Source: an uncultured Clostridia bacterium
GTDB lineage: Bacteria; Bacillota; Clostridia; UMGS1883
Direction of reading: 5' to 3'
NCBI GenBank assembly: GCA_947629005.1
Contig: CANRCD010000003.1
Coordinates: 1-64,000, forward strand
Length of the DNA: 64,000 bases
Under the pieces are notes generated by a model that was not told the DNA's origin, made no database searches, and saw only the letters and a program-made list of their open reading frames with translations. Made by a program: the position numbers and the translations under genes. Of this stretch, positions 17,951 through 26,693 are shown in pieces. Position 1 is the stretch's first letter. The number at the start of each line of letters is the position of its first letter.

Positions 17951-17980
17951 ATTTTACCATGTTTTGCGCCGAAAAGTCAA
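17951..17980 (-). promoter_or_regulatory. Promoter of the paralogous lipoprotein operon
   Basis: TTGACT, 18 bases, TAAAAT on the minus strand, within the 109-base gap behind apbE. Confidence 0.65.
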
Positions 17981-18004
17981 TATATAGGGCAAAGTTTAAT
18001 TTTT

Positions 18005-18979
18005 TTATTCAACAATTTCGTATTTTCCCGCTCTCTCAAAGCAGTTCCCGAGGCCGGCAGTCACATAAACTCCGCCGTCCGCCGCGACGAAAACGGCCTC
18101 GAAACCGCCCTCTGTTCGCCAAAACTCCAGCGCCTTATCCATGCCCATAACAAACAAAGCTGTGGATAGGCCGTCCGCCAGAGCAGGGTCGGCGCAGACC
18201 ACCGTCACCGAGCGGAGACCGCTTTCGGCGGGATAGCCGGTTTTTGGGTCAATAATATGGTGGTAGATTTTGCCGTTATCCTCGAAAAATCGCTGATAAT
18301 CGCCGGAGGTCACGGCGCAGGCATCCGTGAGGCTGAGAACGCCAATGTATTCGCCGCCGTCAGGGTTCTGTACGGCCACGCGCCACGGCTTGCCGCCTCG
18401 GCTGCCTATAGCCTGAATATTGCCGCCGAGGTTCAGCAGCGCGGACGTAATCCCTCTCTCGCGCAGCAGCTCCGCCGCCTGTCCCGAGGCCCAGCCCTTT
18501 GCTATGCCGCCGAGGTCTATCCTCCCGCCGCCGAGCTCCACACGCGCGCCCGAAACGCCTACCCTCTCCCCGCCCACAATCGGCAGGGCGGCGGCTATTT
18601 CCGCCTCGCTCGGCACGCGGTAGTTCTGGTCATAAAAGCCCCAAAGGTCCATCAGCGGGGCAACGGTTATGTCGAAGGCCCAGTCCGTGGACGCACCGAG
18701 TTCCAGCGCACGGGAAATGAGCTCCGCCGTCTCTGGCGAAGCCTCGCCCCCGCCCGCGGCGTTGAGGGCATAAACCTCGCTGTCCTCATTGCCTCGGCTT
18801 AGCAAGCTGTCAAGGCGAAAAAGCTCGCTCTCTGCGGCGGAGATTGCCTCGGCGGCCTCGGGGCCGAAAGCGGTTATTTCCATAACGGTGTCCATGGCGA
18901 AGAATATGCGTTTTTCCTCCTTAGGAGCGCAAGCCGCAAGCAGCGGAAGCGTCAGGAGCAGGGCGGCAATACGTTTCAT
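18005..18979 (-). CDS. apbE: FAD:protein FMN transferase (ApbE), lipoprotein
   Basis: ApbE attaches FMN covalently to threonine residues of exported flavoproteins. The lipobox LLAAC at residues 12-16 puts it on the outer face of the membrane. Family motifs are visible: FFAMDTVMEI, the flavin-binding IDLGGIAKGWA, LLNLGGNIQAIG, TSGDYQRFF, HHIIDPKTGYPA and DGLSTALFVMG. It overlaps the upstream Gx-transporter gene by four bases (ATGA), so the two are coupled. No FMN-binding substrate protein (FMN_bind domain with SGAT motif) or RNF/NQR gene is in the window, so its substrate is elsewhere. Confidence 0.95.
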   Translation of the reverse strand: MKRIAALLLTLPLLAACAPKEEKRIFFAMDTVMEITAFGPEAAEAISAAESELFRLDSLLSRGNEDSEVYALNAAGGGEASPETAELISRALELGASTDWAFDITVAPLMDLWGFYDQNYRVPSEAEIAAALPIVGGERVGVSGARVELGGGRIDLGGIAKGWASGQAAELLRERGITSALLNLGGNIQAIGSRGGKPWRVAVQNPDGGEYIGVLSLTDACAVTSGDYQRFFEDNGKIYHHIIDPKTGYPAESGLRSVTVVCADPALADGLSTALFVMGMDKALEFWRTEGGFEAVFVAADGGVYVTAGLGNCFERAGKYEIVE

Positions 18980-19473
18980 TGCTCTTTCCTTCTTTTCAGT
19001 CGTTTTACAATAATTTGTGCGCAGAGGCCGGTGAACGCGCCGGTCAGCACTCCGGACATGACCAACACCGGCAGGTAAGCAATTACGGCGGCGGAGTGTG
19101 CCAGTGCGGCGGCGGCGGCAATCTGCCCCAAATTATGCGTAACTGCGCCGAACACGCTCACCACCCACAGCCTTTCTCCGAGAGGGCCGACAAGCGCGGC
19201 CATTACGATATAGCACAGCAGCCCGCCGCAAAGGCTGTATATAAAGCTTACGGCCTGTCCGGCAAAAATGCTTCCAAGTATAATCCGTCCAAGCAGCGTC
19301 GCAAGAGCTTCACGGCGCCCCAAAAGCGACAACGCGGCCAGCGTTACCACGTTCGCGAGCCCTAACTTTACGCCGGGCAGTGGCACAGGAGGCGGAAGCT
19401 GAGCCTCAGCCACAAATATCGTCAGGGCCACGGCTAAAAGCAAAGCCGTAGCGGTTATTTTTTTTACGTTCAT
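18976..19473 (-). CDS. Gx transporter family membrane protein (HepI-like)
   Basis: This 165-residue protein has about five hydrophobic segments and the family sequence PPPVPLPGVKLGLANVVTLAAL with TLLGRIILGSIFAG. The family is often labelled heptaprenyl diphosphate synthase component I, although it looks like an ECF-type substrate-binding membrane subunit. The ATG at 19473 is preferred because GGAGG stands 6 bases before it; it shares one base with the stop of the NusG-II gene. Together with that gene and apbE it forms a conserved trio linked in other Firmicutes to flavin-based electron transfer to extracytoplasmic acceptors; the link here is inferred. Confidence 0.88.
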   Translation of the reverse strand: MNVKKITATALLLAVALTIFVAEAQLPPPVPLPGVKLGLANVVTLAALSLLGRREALATLLGRIILGSIFAGQAVSFIYSLCGGLLCYIVMAALVGPLGERLWVVSVFGAVTHNLGQIAAAAALAHSAAVIAYLPVLVMSGVLTGAFTGLCAQIIVKRLKRRKEQ

Positions 19474-19838
19474 CACATACCTCCGGCCACTGCGTCCACG
19501 CCGGATTTGCCCACCTCCACCGTCAGCCGGTGAGGCAGGCACACCAGCGGCAAATCGCCGGCCTTGACGCTTCCCCGCTTCACGCAGAGCTTGTCGGGGC
19601 AGTCGGCTTCAACCACCGATATGCGGCCTTTTTCCACACGCAGGCGGTTATAGCCTCGCTCGGTCTTTATGTCAAACTCGTGAGGCTCGGCAGCGTTAAG
19701 CTCAACGACGGAATAGACCTCGCCGTCAATTTTTATCACGGCCCGTCCGCCGTCCGTTCCGCCGCGCAGCAGCAGCGCCGCAGCGCAGAGGGCGCAGACC
19801 GCCGCAAAAAACGCGGCCCATTTCATATCGGTTTTCAT
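19473..19838 (-). CDS. NusG domain II-containing membrane-anchored protein
   Basis: The 121-residue protein has one N-terminal transmembrane segment (WAAFFAAVCALCAAALLL) and a small extracytoplasmic NusG-II-like beta domain (VIKIDGEVYSVVELN, YNRLRVEKGRISVVEADCPDKLC, LVCLPHRLTVEV). It has nothing of the transcription factor NusG apart from this fold. The pair of cysteines in DCPDKLCV and a third in LVCLPH are typical of this branch and might bind a metal or form a disulfide. It is the first gene of the trio with the Gx transporter and apbE. Confidence 0.88.
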   Translation of the reverse strand: MKTDMKWAAFFAAVCALCAAALLLRGGTDGGRAVIKIDGEVYSVVELNAAEPHEFDIKTERGYNRLRVEKGRISVVEADCPDKLCVKRGSVKAGDLPLVCLPHRLTVEVGKSGVDAVAGGM

Positions 19839-19869
19839 AAAAGCCTCCTTCCGCGGCCCGCGCGGCCAA

Positions 19870-19907
19870 GTTTTAAGGCGGAGCCGCCAATGGCAGCCCC
19901 GCCTTAA
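19870..19907 (-). terminator. Hairpin behind the SLH operon
   Basis: TTAAGGCGG and CCGCCTTAA form a nine-pair outer stem around a GC-rich inner hairpin. The T tail is poor, so it may work as a weak terminator or an RNA-end stabiliser. Confidence 0.5.
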
Positions 19908-19923
19908 TGGTCAGATATTACAA

Positions 19924-22900
19924 TTACTCCTCAGAGATTTCTTCTTCATCGCTGTATTCAAAGAAGGGAATCTCCTCAATATCGTCTACGCTGCTTTCGG
20001 TATAGTCAGAAACCTCCTGAGGCTCGATCTCGTCATAAATCGAGGCGGTTGTGGCGTCGCCGAAGTCATAATCACTGTAGATATTCTGGTAAAGCTTTTT
20101 CTGAGCTTCGTTGAACTGACTGGGCTCGTAAAGAATGAAGATTTCCTTGACGCGGAAATTGATTCTCGCGCGGTCACCCTGCTTTCTTACAAGCACAAGC
20201 TGATCCTCGGACAGCGCGCCAATGCCGACGCTTTCAACATTGGTCAGATATCCGCGGCTGTCGTATACGAACCTGTAAGCGTTGCCCTCGAGAGGCTCGT
20301 CGGTCAGGCTGGCGTTGCCGCGCAGACTGAATATGGACGAGGACACAATAGTCTCAAGGTCGGTTACGCGGCCCACATAATAATGCTGCAAAGCGTAGCC
20401 CTCACGGCCATCGTTCGTTATTTCCCAAGGAGCGCCATCCATGGGGAACAAATACCTATGGTCGGCTTCCTTTTCACCGAAGCTCTCAAGAACGCTCGGG
20501 TTATTCCACGAGTTTCCGCCTCCAAAAATGGATCTTACGTGAACAATTTGACTTCCGCTCATGTAGAGGTTGACCAAATCGCCGCGGCGCCAGAACTGAT
20601 TCTGCATTTCCTGAACGGGATCGTCGGAGTTATTGACACTGTCGTTGCTGGCCGAGCCGTTGCGGTACTGGGCGTAATAGTAGTCAACTCGGTCCTGATT
20701 GAAGGCCGAAGTTTTCTGCATACCGCCGTCCCAGTATACGAGGGAGTAGCCGTGCTCATTCTGGCCGTTGTAGGTTTCAATAACACGGTCAACCACCTTC
20801 ACCGTTACGTTCCAACGGGCGTCGTTAACATTGTAATTTACGGTTCCTTCGGTATCGTAGTTGTCGTAAATTACGGCAAAATCCGCAACATTGTCGTCGT
20901 CCAAATAGTAGAAGTGGTATTCGGGCCAGTATTTATCGGGTTCGGTATTAGTGGAGTATACGTGATAGATATCGCTGTTGCTGCTCTTTGAGAACTTGTC
21001 ATCCGAGCTGAAGATCACGGCGTTGTCGTTGATATAATAGAGCGTGTTGGCATTATCCTGATGGTAGCAGTGATAGGTGCCGTTATAATAGAAGTTCTGC
21101 TGCATCCAGCTTTTTTGTTCGCTCCTGAGCTCATTACCGTTTGTGGTCGTCATCTCGGTAATCCTGTTGTTCTTATCCGCCTTATAGATGAAAGCGGCCT
21201 TGGCAGGGTCCGGAATATATTTGCCTGCAGCGTTGGAATCGCCGGAGCGTATGCCGAACAGGTGACTTTCAGAGTTCGATATCATGTTGAACACATCAGA
21301 GCCGCTGTACTCAACGCCGTCAAGCTTAACCTTGTTGGCCATGGTGAATGTTGCGAAGGTGCCGTCCGCCTTTATAACCTCAATGGTGTTGCCGCCGTTA
21401 AAGGGACCGCCGGCGGTGTAGGTGATCATCATAGCGATGTTCTTGTTCACCTTTTCCTCGCCGTCAAAGCCGGCAATCTTTCCGTCATAGGAGAGATAGA
21501 ACGTGCCCTCATCGCCAATGGAAAGGTCATAATTTTTGAGAACAAAATCGTAATAGCTGTAATAGTTACCGTTAATCTTAAAGTCCTGATCGGAATTGCG
21601 GCCGCTTATGGAGCCGGTAACGCTGTCATTGGACACGATAACCGTTCTTACGCTCTGGTCCTCGTCACGGCTGAAGGCAAAGTGCAGCACGCTGCCCTTT
21701 TTTATGGTGTTGAAGGGAACATTATTGCCCTTGCCATCCATTATTCTTACGATGTAATCCTCGTTATCATCCTCAAGAGTAATGGAGCGCGCGCCCGTAC
21801 TGTACGAGGACGTAACCGTCTTGGTTCTGTCGGAAGAATTGTATACGACCATGATTTCATAATCCACAACGTCGAGGATGTCATAGCGGCCGTCATCGTT
21901 GTTATCAATAAGGGTAACGCGGCCGTACTCGGGCGCGATGTCGGATATCCTGTAGTCGTCAATCGCCACGCCATTATAAATAACCAACGGAGTTATGGAC
22001 GTCTTGACGGACTTGGTATTTTTGTCGTTATCATTGCGGCGGTACTCGTATACGTAGGACGAGGAAATCAAGGACACATTCTCTATCATATCGGCGTCCA
22101 GAGAGATATAGTTGTTCTTTGACGACTCAACCTTAAAGGCTATGACCGTCCTGTTGGCAACGGTATCGTCGCCGTATGCGTAGAAGCTGACATAGTACCC
22201 AAGATAATTGCCTATGCCGGTGCCGCCGTCCTTAAATATCTCGTCGCCGATACGAACCATGCCGCTGTCAAGGGTGGACTCGCCGGATATGCCGGTGTTC
22301 TCGTTTTCCTCAACAATACCTGTGATTTTGGCCGTATCGTAATACTCGCTGAGAATATTCTTATCTTCGGAGGCCTGATAAACGGCGTCGCCGTTTCCAC
22401 GGTAGCCGATAACCTCCATAAGATCGGCGGTAAGAGAGTTATAAACCATCTTGGCCACATCGCCGCGGGTTATATAGGCGCCCATGGTGAGCCCTACGCC
22501 CTTGGTAAGATTGAGCCTGGTGGCAACATTAAGATAGCCGCCCGGATAGCCGCCGTTAAGGGTGGCGTAGTAGTCGTAGCCGAGCGTGGCGGTTATCATC
22601 TTGATGGCCTGCTCGTAGGTGACGGGCTCGTCAGGGTAGAAATTACCGTCGGCGTGACCGTCGATTATACCGAAGCTTCGGGCATAGGCCACGGCGGCCC
22701 TTGCCCAGTGATCCTGCATATCGTCAAACTGGACCTCTTCGATGGAAACGTCCTCGCCGTAGTCCTTTATGTTGAGCATGTGCAGGCATATTACGGCCAT
22801 TTCGGCCCTTGTGACGGTCACATAGGGGTGAAAGCTTCCGTCGGCATAGCCGTTCATGATACCCAGCGTGCGAAGTATCGCGACGGGAGTTTCATAGTTT

Positions 22901-23010
22901 GTGCCGTCAACGTCGCTGAAGCCCGTCATGCCGACGGCGGAAGCGGTCGGAACGACCGCCGCCGTCAAAAGCATTGTCAGCGAAACAATTAAACACAATA
23001 CCTTTTTCAT
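19924..23010 (-). CDS. Large S-layer protein with N-terminal SLH domains
   Basis: A signal peptide (MKKVLCLIVSLTMLL, cut near ASA-VG) precedes three SLH domains within residues 27-215: TGFSDVDG...NGYADGSFHP...TRAEMAVI; FDDMQDHWARAAVAYA...DGHADGNFYPDEPVTYEQA; then a third, degenerate one. SLH domains bind pyruvylated secondary wall polymers, so it is anchored at the surface. The remaining 800 residues are acidic, rich in D, N and Y, and unlike any family that I recognise; they may form the S-layer lattice. The end is very acidic (FFEYSDEEEISEE). It lies 21 bases behind the upstream SLH gene and is the last gene of the operon. Confidence 0.88.
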   Translation of the reverse strand: MKKVLCLIVSLTMLLTAAVVPTASAVGMTGFSDVDGTNYETPVAILRTLGIMNGYADGSFHPYVTVTRAEMAVICLHMLNIKDYGEDVSIEEVQFDDMQDHWARAAVAYARSFGIIDGHADGNFYPDEPVTYEQAIKMITATLGYDYYATLNGGYPGGYLNVATRLNLTKGVGLTMGAYITRGDVAKMVYNSLTADLMEVIGYRGNGDAVYQASEDKNILSEYYDTAKITGIVEENENTGISGESTLDSGMVRIGDEIFKDGGTGIGNYLGYYVSFYAYGDDTVANRTVIAFKVESSKNNYISLDADMIENVSLISSSYVYEYRRNDNDKNTKSVKTSITPLVIYNGVAIDDYRISDIAPEYGRVTLIDNNDDGRYDILDVVDYEIMVVYNSSDRTKTVTSSYSTGARSITLEDDNEDYIVRIMDGKGNNVPFNTIKKGSVLHFAFSRDEDQSVRTVIVSNDSVTGSISGRNSDQDFKINGNYYSYYDFVLKNYDLSIGDEGTFYLSYDGKIAGFDGEEKVNKNIAMMITYTAGGPFNGGNTIEVIKADGTFATFTMANKVKLDGVEYSGSDVFNMISNSESHLFGIRSGDSNAAGKYIPDPAKAAFIYKADKNNRITEMTTTNGNELRSEQKSWMQQNFYYNGTYHCYHQDNANTLYYINDNAVIFSSDDKFSKSSNSDIYHVYSTNTEPDKYWPEYHFYYLDDDNVADFAVIYDNYDTEGTVNYNVNDARWNVTVKVVDRVIETYNGQNEHGYSLVYWDGGMQKTSAFNQDRVDYYYAQYRNGSASNDSVNNSDDPVQEMQNQFWRRGDLVNLYMSGSQIVHVRSIFGGGNSWNNPSVLESFGEKEADHRYLFPMDGAPWEITNDGREGYALQHYYVGRVTDLETIVSSSIFSLRGNASLTDEPLEGNAYRFVYDSRGYLTNVESVGIGALSEDQLVLVRKQGDRARINFRVKEIFILYEPSQFNEAQKKLYQNIYSDYDFGDATTASIYDEIEPQEVSDYTESSVDDIEEIPFFEYSDEEEISEE

Positions 23011-23031
23011 TCTGCGTAAACCCTCTTTCCT

Positions 23032-24855
23032 TTATATAAGATTCCTTATGCTGTAGATGGCGACCGCGGCCTGAGCCCTGGAGGTGCCCTCCTTGGGACC
23101 GTATACGCCGTTCGTCGCGCTGATAACTCCGCTTGCCGCCAGAATCCTTACGGCGTCAACAGCGTAGGGAGAAACCTCGCTTAAGTCGGAATAGGGGGTG
23201 TTTACCGAAGTGGGTACGGTGAGCTTGGCATTGGCGTTAACGGCGGCCCTGTAGATGAGGGCGGCCATTTCCTCACGGGTAACGTCGTCGCCTATGCCGA
23301 AGGTGCCGTCGCCGCGGCCGGAGGTTATGCCGGCCTTCTCCGCGCTGGCTATATACATATAGTACCAGGCGTTGGTGTCGGATACGTCGGAGAACGAGCT
23401 GGTGGCCTTCATGTCCGCAAGACCAAAGGCGTTTACGAGCAGTTTCATGAACTCCTCGCGCTTCAAGGTTCTTGCGGGTTCAAACTTTTTGTTGCCGGTA
23501 CCGCTGATAATACCCGCCTGTGTGAGGTCAAGAATGGCAACCTGCGCCCATGCGTAATCGGCAACGTCGTCATAGTACTCGGTTACAAGAAGCTTCTTGT
23601 CAAGCGGGTCGTCACGTACAAGGCCCGGATTTACGGTGAAGCTGGGGTTTTTGTTCTTTTTGCTGCTGCTGCCGCTTCCGCCGCTGCTGCCGCTTCCGCC
23701 GCCGGAGCCGCCGCTGGTCTTATTCTCCTTATCGTACTCATCCTTGGCTTTCTTCTTCATCTGCTCCCATGCTTCAAGGAATTCATCCCTTGTGTATACG
23801 GGGAGTTCGGCTTCCAAAGCCGCGTAGTAGTAGTCAGCCATCTTCTTATCCTTCGCTATCGAATTTATCTCCGCAGTGGGGATTCTGAAGAAAGCAACAT
23901 TGTTGTTCTTTATAAAATCAATGCGCGCGCGGTGAGGCGTTTCGTTAAGCGCCGCAAGATATAACGCCGCGGGCATAACCTGGTTCATTTCCTCGACGGA
24001 ATTGAAGTCCTCAGGGTGATTTTTCTTTATGGCCTTTATCAAGTTCTCGCCGTTGCTGATACGCTGGAAGCGGTCGTCGGCTTCGGGGTCTATATTAAAC
24101 TGATCCTTGGAATACTCCTTGATAACATTGAGCGCGTCCTCATAGCCGCTCTTGGTGGCATAGCTGCTGTCCACGGCGGCCACAATCAAAGCGCCGTTCG
24201 TGAGGCCCCGCATATCGGCGTAGGTCATTTCGGTCAGTTTGTTCGCGGCCTTATATTCGTCAACGGCCTTGAGCAGCAGCTCGGCATAGCGAAGCTTCGC
24301 CGCGGTGTTAAGCTTGCCGTATACCGCGCCGTTTACGCCCATGGCGTCCATGGTCAAGGGCTGAGGCATCGAGGAAAGCTTTTCAACTATCTGCTCGGCG
24401 GTAACGCCCTCGGCGTTAATCGTTTCCATAAGGGAATTTCTGTCGGCGGCGCCAAGGTATTCCATTTCTGCGTAAAGGACGTTTGAAGCCACGGAAGCCC
24501 CGACAAAAACGTCGTACTTGCCGGTGGGAGCGGAATCGGGCATTACGACATACATCGCAAAATCGAACGTATCCTGATTGCGGCCGCCGTTCACAGCAAG
24601 AGTGTCTACGGCGACAATGTTGTCATTTTCAAAGTCGGGATCGCCGCCGGCAGTCACATAAGCGGTGATAACGGCGCCCTTATCATTGTCTGTGCACCGT
24701 CCCGTGAGAAACAGTGTGTTTACGATGATCGAGCCGAGGTTCATTTCGGGGATAGTATCAATATGCCCCACGTTGACCGCCATGGACGGCGCGGCAAAAA
24801 CAAGCACACAAAGCGCGAGGATAGCCGATATAATTCTTTTGGAATTGGTTTTCAT
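23032..24855 (-). CDS. Surface protein with C-terminal SLH domains
   Basis: The signal peptide (KRIISAILALCVLVFAAPSMA) is followed by a roughly 380-residue alpha-rich region, a Gly/Ser linker (GGSGGGSGSSGGSGSSS) and three SLH repeats at the C terminus (YAWAQVAILDLTQAGIISG, FSDVSDTNAWYYMYIASAEKAG, YSDLSEVSPYAVDAVRILAASG). I place the start at the ATG at 24855 because a GGACGGGG site stands just before it; the in-frame GTG at 24876 has none and would overlap the upstream gene. It is the middle gene of a surface operon. Its SLH domains are C-terminal whereas the downstream partner has them N-terminal, so the two could occupy different faces of the layer. Confidence 0.85.
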   Translation of the reverse strand: MKTNSKRIISAILALCVLVFAAPSMAVNVGHIDTIPEMNLGSIIVNTLFLTGRCTDNDKGAVITAYVTAGGDPDFENDNIVAVDTLAVNGGRNQDTFDFAMYVVMPDSAPTGKYDVFVGASVASNVLYAEMEYLGAADRNSLMETINAEGVTAEQIVEKLSSMPQPLTMDAMGVNGAVYGKLNTAAKLRYAELLLKAVDEYKAANKLTEMTYADMRGLTNGALIVAAVDSSYATKSGYEDALNVIKEYSKDQFNIDPEADDRFQRISNGENLIKAIKKNHPEDFNSVEEMNQVMPAALYLAALNETPHRARIDFIKNNNVAFFRIPTAEINSIAKDKKMADYYYAALEAELPVYTRDEFLEAWEQMKKKAKDEYDKENKTSGGSGGGSGSSGGSGSSSKKNKNPSFTVNPGLVRDDPLDKKLLVTEYYDDVADYAWAQVAILDLTQAGIISGTGNKKFEPARTLKREEFMKLLVNAFGLADMKATSSFSDVSDTNAWYYMYIASAEKAGITSGRGDGTFGIGDDVTREEMAALIYRAAVNANAKLTVPTSVNTPYSDLSEVSPYAVDAVRILAASGVISATNGVYGPKEGTSRAQAAVAIYSIRNLI

Positions 24856-24872
24856 TTTTAATCCCCGTCCTT

Positions 24873-26216
24873 TCACTCAGCTTCATGCGGTTCTAACGTG
24901 AACACGCCGCCTGCCGGTTCCTGCTGCAGAGCCGCTTGACTCACAATGGTCGAAGAATGAGCTGTTTTGCCCACGTAAACCGGATTGGAAACGTGCGTTT
25001 TTCCGTCCGTGTCAACATAAGTGGATGCGCGCGGACGGCCCTGAACCGCGAACGGATTGTCGCGCTCGATCACAAACACGCTGTAGCCGTAATCCGCGGG
25101 ATCCTCGCCCTCGGGAATTTCAAAGCGTATATCTATGGTTCCCTCGGCCGCGACGGGGCCCTCGTCGGTAAACATACCTTGATTCGCCCTTGTGTTGACG
25201 GTGTAGATTTTATCCTTAACTCCGTTTTTGTAAAGCACAAGCACGCCCGTGAGAAGGTATTCCTCGGGCAGCTCGTTGCCGTAGGTAATGATGTGATAAT
25301 ATGTGCCCGCGCCGGGGATAGCGGTACCGTTATCCACACTGAGCGATACGGTCTCGCCGTTGGCCTCATATTCGAGCTTGTGGCTCTTAAGGTTGAGCTC
25401 GGCCTCTATCTCCTCGACCTCGTAAATGCAGAAATCATCGAAATACAGCGTGCCGGAGCCCTGAAGCTCAAGGTAATAGAACTGGGGCGCGGAGTTGGTG
25501 TTCGGGTCAACGAACACGCAGAGATCCTGCTGCCAGCCGCCGGTTATGGGCGTGCCGCTGCCGAAGTCAACACTGTGTTCGCTGCTGGTGATCACATCCC
25601 GAGCGCCGGCAACGCGGCGCTGGACATCGTTAAGGTTTGCGCCGCCCTCAAACTTCATCCATGCGGAAAGTACGTACATTTTGCCGGGCTCAAAATCATG
25701 TCTCCAGATAAGAAGGCTGGTCGTCTGAAGGCAGCCGGCGGCGCTATGGCCCTCGGCGGAGTTCCAGCTTACGGACCGTCCCATATAAGTATCCACAACG
25801 CCGGACGTTTCATCGTTGTTTCTGATGTTTGTGGGCGCGGTGTCAAAAGCGCCGCCGCCGGCCACGACGTTAGACTGGCCCGTTACCTTAAAATATCTGT
25901 TGCCGTATTTTATAACGGCGCCGGGAACTACGTTGACGCCTTCATCGTCCACAGCAAGGGGAACGGCCTCGTCGCCGACATTAAGTACGGCGGCAGCCTC
26001 CTCCTGCGAAGATTGCCCGTCGTCAGATGGCAGCTCCTCGGGTAATTCCTCGGGCAGCTCCTCAGGCAGCTCCTCGGGCAATTCCTCAGGCAGCTCCTCG
26101 AATACATACACGCCGTCCTGCGGGGGCTCGCTCGCATAGGCGAAGCCGAACGCATTCAGAGCGAGCGCGAGAGCCAGAACCGCAATGAGCGCTTTTGCCT
26201 TGTTACCTTTTCTCAC
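24873..26216 (-). CDS. Secreted protein with EELP repeats and a carbohydrate-binding-like domain
   Basis: A GTG start with GGAGGGA upstream opens a signal peptide (ALIAVLALALALNAFGFAYA). Residues 41-64 are six tandem EELP units, acidic and probably extended. About residues 100-270 look like a CBM4/9-type jelly roll (GRSVSWNSAEGHSAAGCLQ, FEPGKMYVLSAWMKFEG, YYLELQGSGTLYFDDFCIYEVEE). The last 170 residues form another beta-rich region. No anchor motif is present, so it may be held by the two SLH proteins encoded behind it in the same operon, or be released. Two promoters precede it. Confidence 0.75.
   Translation of the reverse strand: MRKGNKAKALIAVLALALALNAFGFAYASEPPQDGVYVFEELPEELPEELPEELPEELPEELPSDDGQSSQEEAAAVLNVGDEAVPLAVDDEGVNVVPGAVIKYGNRYFKVTGQSNVVAGGGAFDTAPTNIRNNDETSGVVDTYMGRSVSWNSAEGHSAAGCLQTTSLLIWRHDFEPGKMYVLSAWMKFEGGANLNDVQRRVAGARDVITSSEHSVDFGSGTPITGGWQQDLCVFVDPNTNSAPQFYYLELQGSGTLYFDDFCIYEVEEIEAELNLKSHKLEYEANGETVSLSVDNGTAIPGAGTYYHIITYGNELPEEYLLTGVLVLYKNGVKDKIYTVNTRANQGMFTDEGPVAAEGTIDIRFEIPEGEDPADYGYSVFVIERDNPFAVQGRPRASTYVDTDGKTHVSNPVYVGKTAHSSTIVSQAALQQEPAGGVFTLEPHEAE
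26029..26100 (-). repeat. Six tandem 12-bp units coding EELP
   Basis: Six units of 12 bp such as GGCAGCTCCTCG (plus strand) lie head to tail and code EELP six times. Unit differences are limited to third positions and one variant, GGTAATTCCTCG. Slippage could vary the number of units without changing the frame. Confidence 0.9.
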
Positions 26217-26284
26217 TTTAAGGTCCCTCCCATAAAAGTTAATAAATTAATAAAGCGTTTACATTCTGATAATGCCATATACAT

Positions 26285-26313
26285 ATTTTACATTAAAATT
26301 TAACAAATTGCAA
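26285..26313 (-). promoter_or_regulatory. Proximal promoter of the SLH operon
   Basis: TTGCAA, 17 bases, TAAAAT on the minus strand, giving a leader of about 60 bases. Confidence 0.6.
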
Positions 26314-26370
26314 GAGCAAACTTAAAAATTTTTATGTTAAATATATATAACAACGCTACAATACACGTTT

Positions 26371-26399
26371 ATTATACAATACAAAACACCGTATGTAAA
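26371..26399 (-). promoter_or_regulatory. Distal promoter of the SLH operon
   Basis: TTTACA, 17 bases, TATAAT on the minus strand. It would yield a leader of about 150 AU-rich bases. Two stacked promoters fit the high expression that an S-layer operon needs. Confidence 0.65.
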
Positions 26400-26693
26400 T
26401 AATGATTTTTGACTTTGCGAACAAATTGTTAGATTTGGACAATTTTTTTGTGAAATTTTGTGCAAAACCACAACGCCAATTTATGCCTTTGCCCCTTTGG
26501 GTTTAATGCCCTTAGCATAAAATTTTCACTAAAATTTGAATACATTATGAAAAACCCGCCTACGGCGGGCTGTTTTGCTTCCATTTTGAGGGCGGGCCGC
26601 ACAGCTTATCCATGAGCGGCAGGATTTACATGGAGCTTTTTCGGAACTTTTATGTTAAAATGGTATTACAGCATGAAGAAAGGAGTAAAAATT
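26400..26693. other. AT-rich intergenic region with a stray terminator-like hairpin
   Basis: Between the divergent SLH operon and LysM gene there is no reading frame of note. At 26549-26580 the sequence holds CCCGCC-TAC-GGCGGG flanked by A and T runs, which looks like a terminator on either strand, but no gene ends there. A seven-base inverted repeat, TTTATGC/GCATAAA, lies at about 26483-26521. Confidence 0.5.

Noticed and set aside
19473-19838. Calling the gene transcription factor NusG
   Set aside because: It has a membrane anchor and only the NusG-II-like domain, without the NGN domain and KOW motif context of true NusG.
21061-22122. Plus-strand frame of 353 codons opposite the large SLH gene
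   Set aside because: The valine- and isoleucine-rich translation is what the reverse of D/N/Y-rich coding gives. There is no ribosome binding site.
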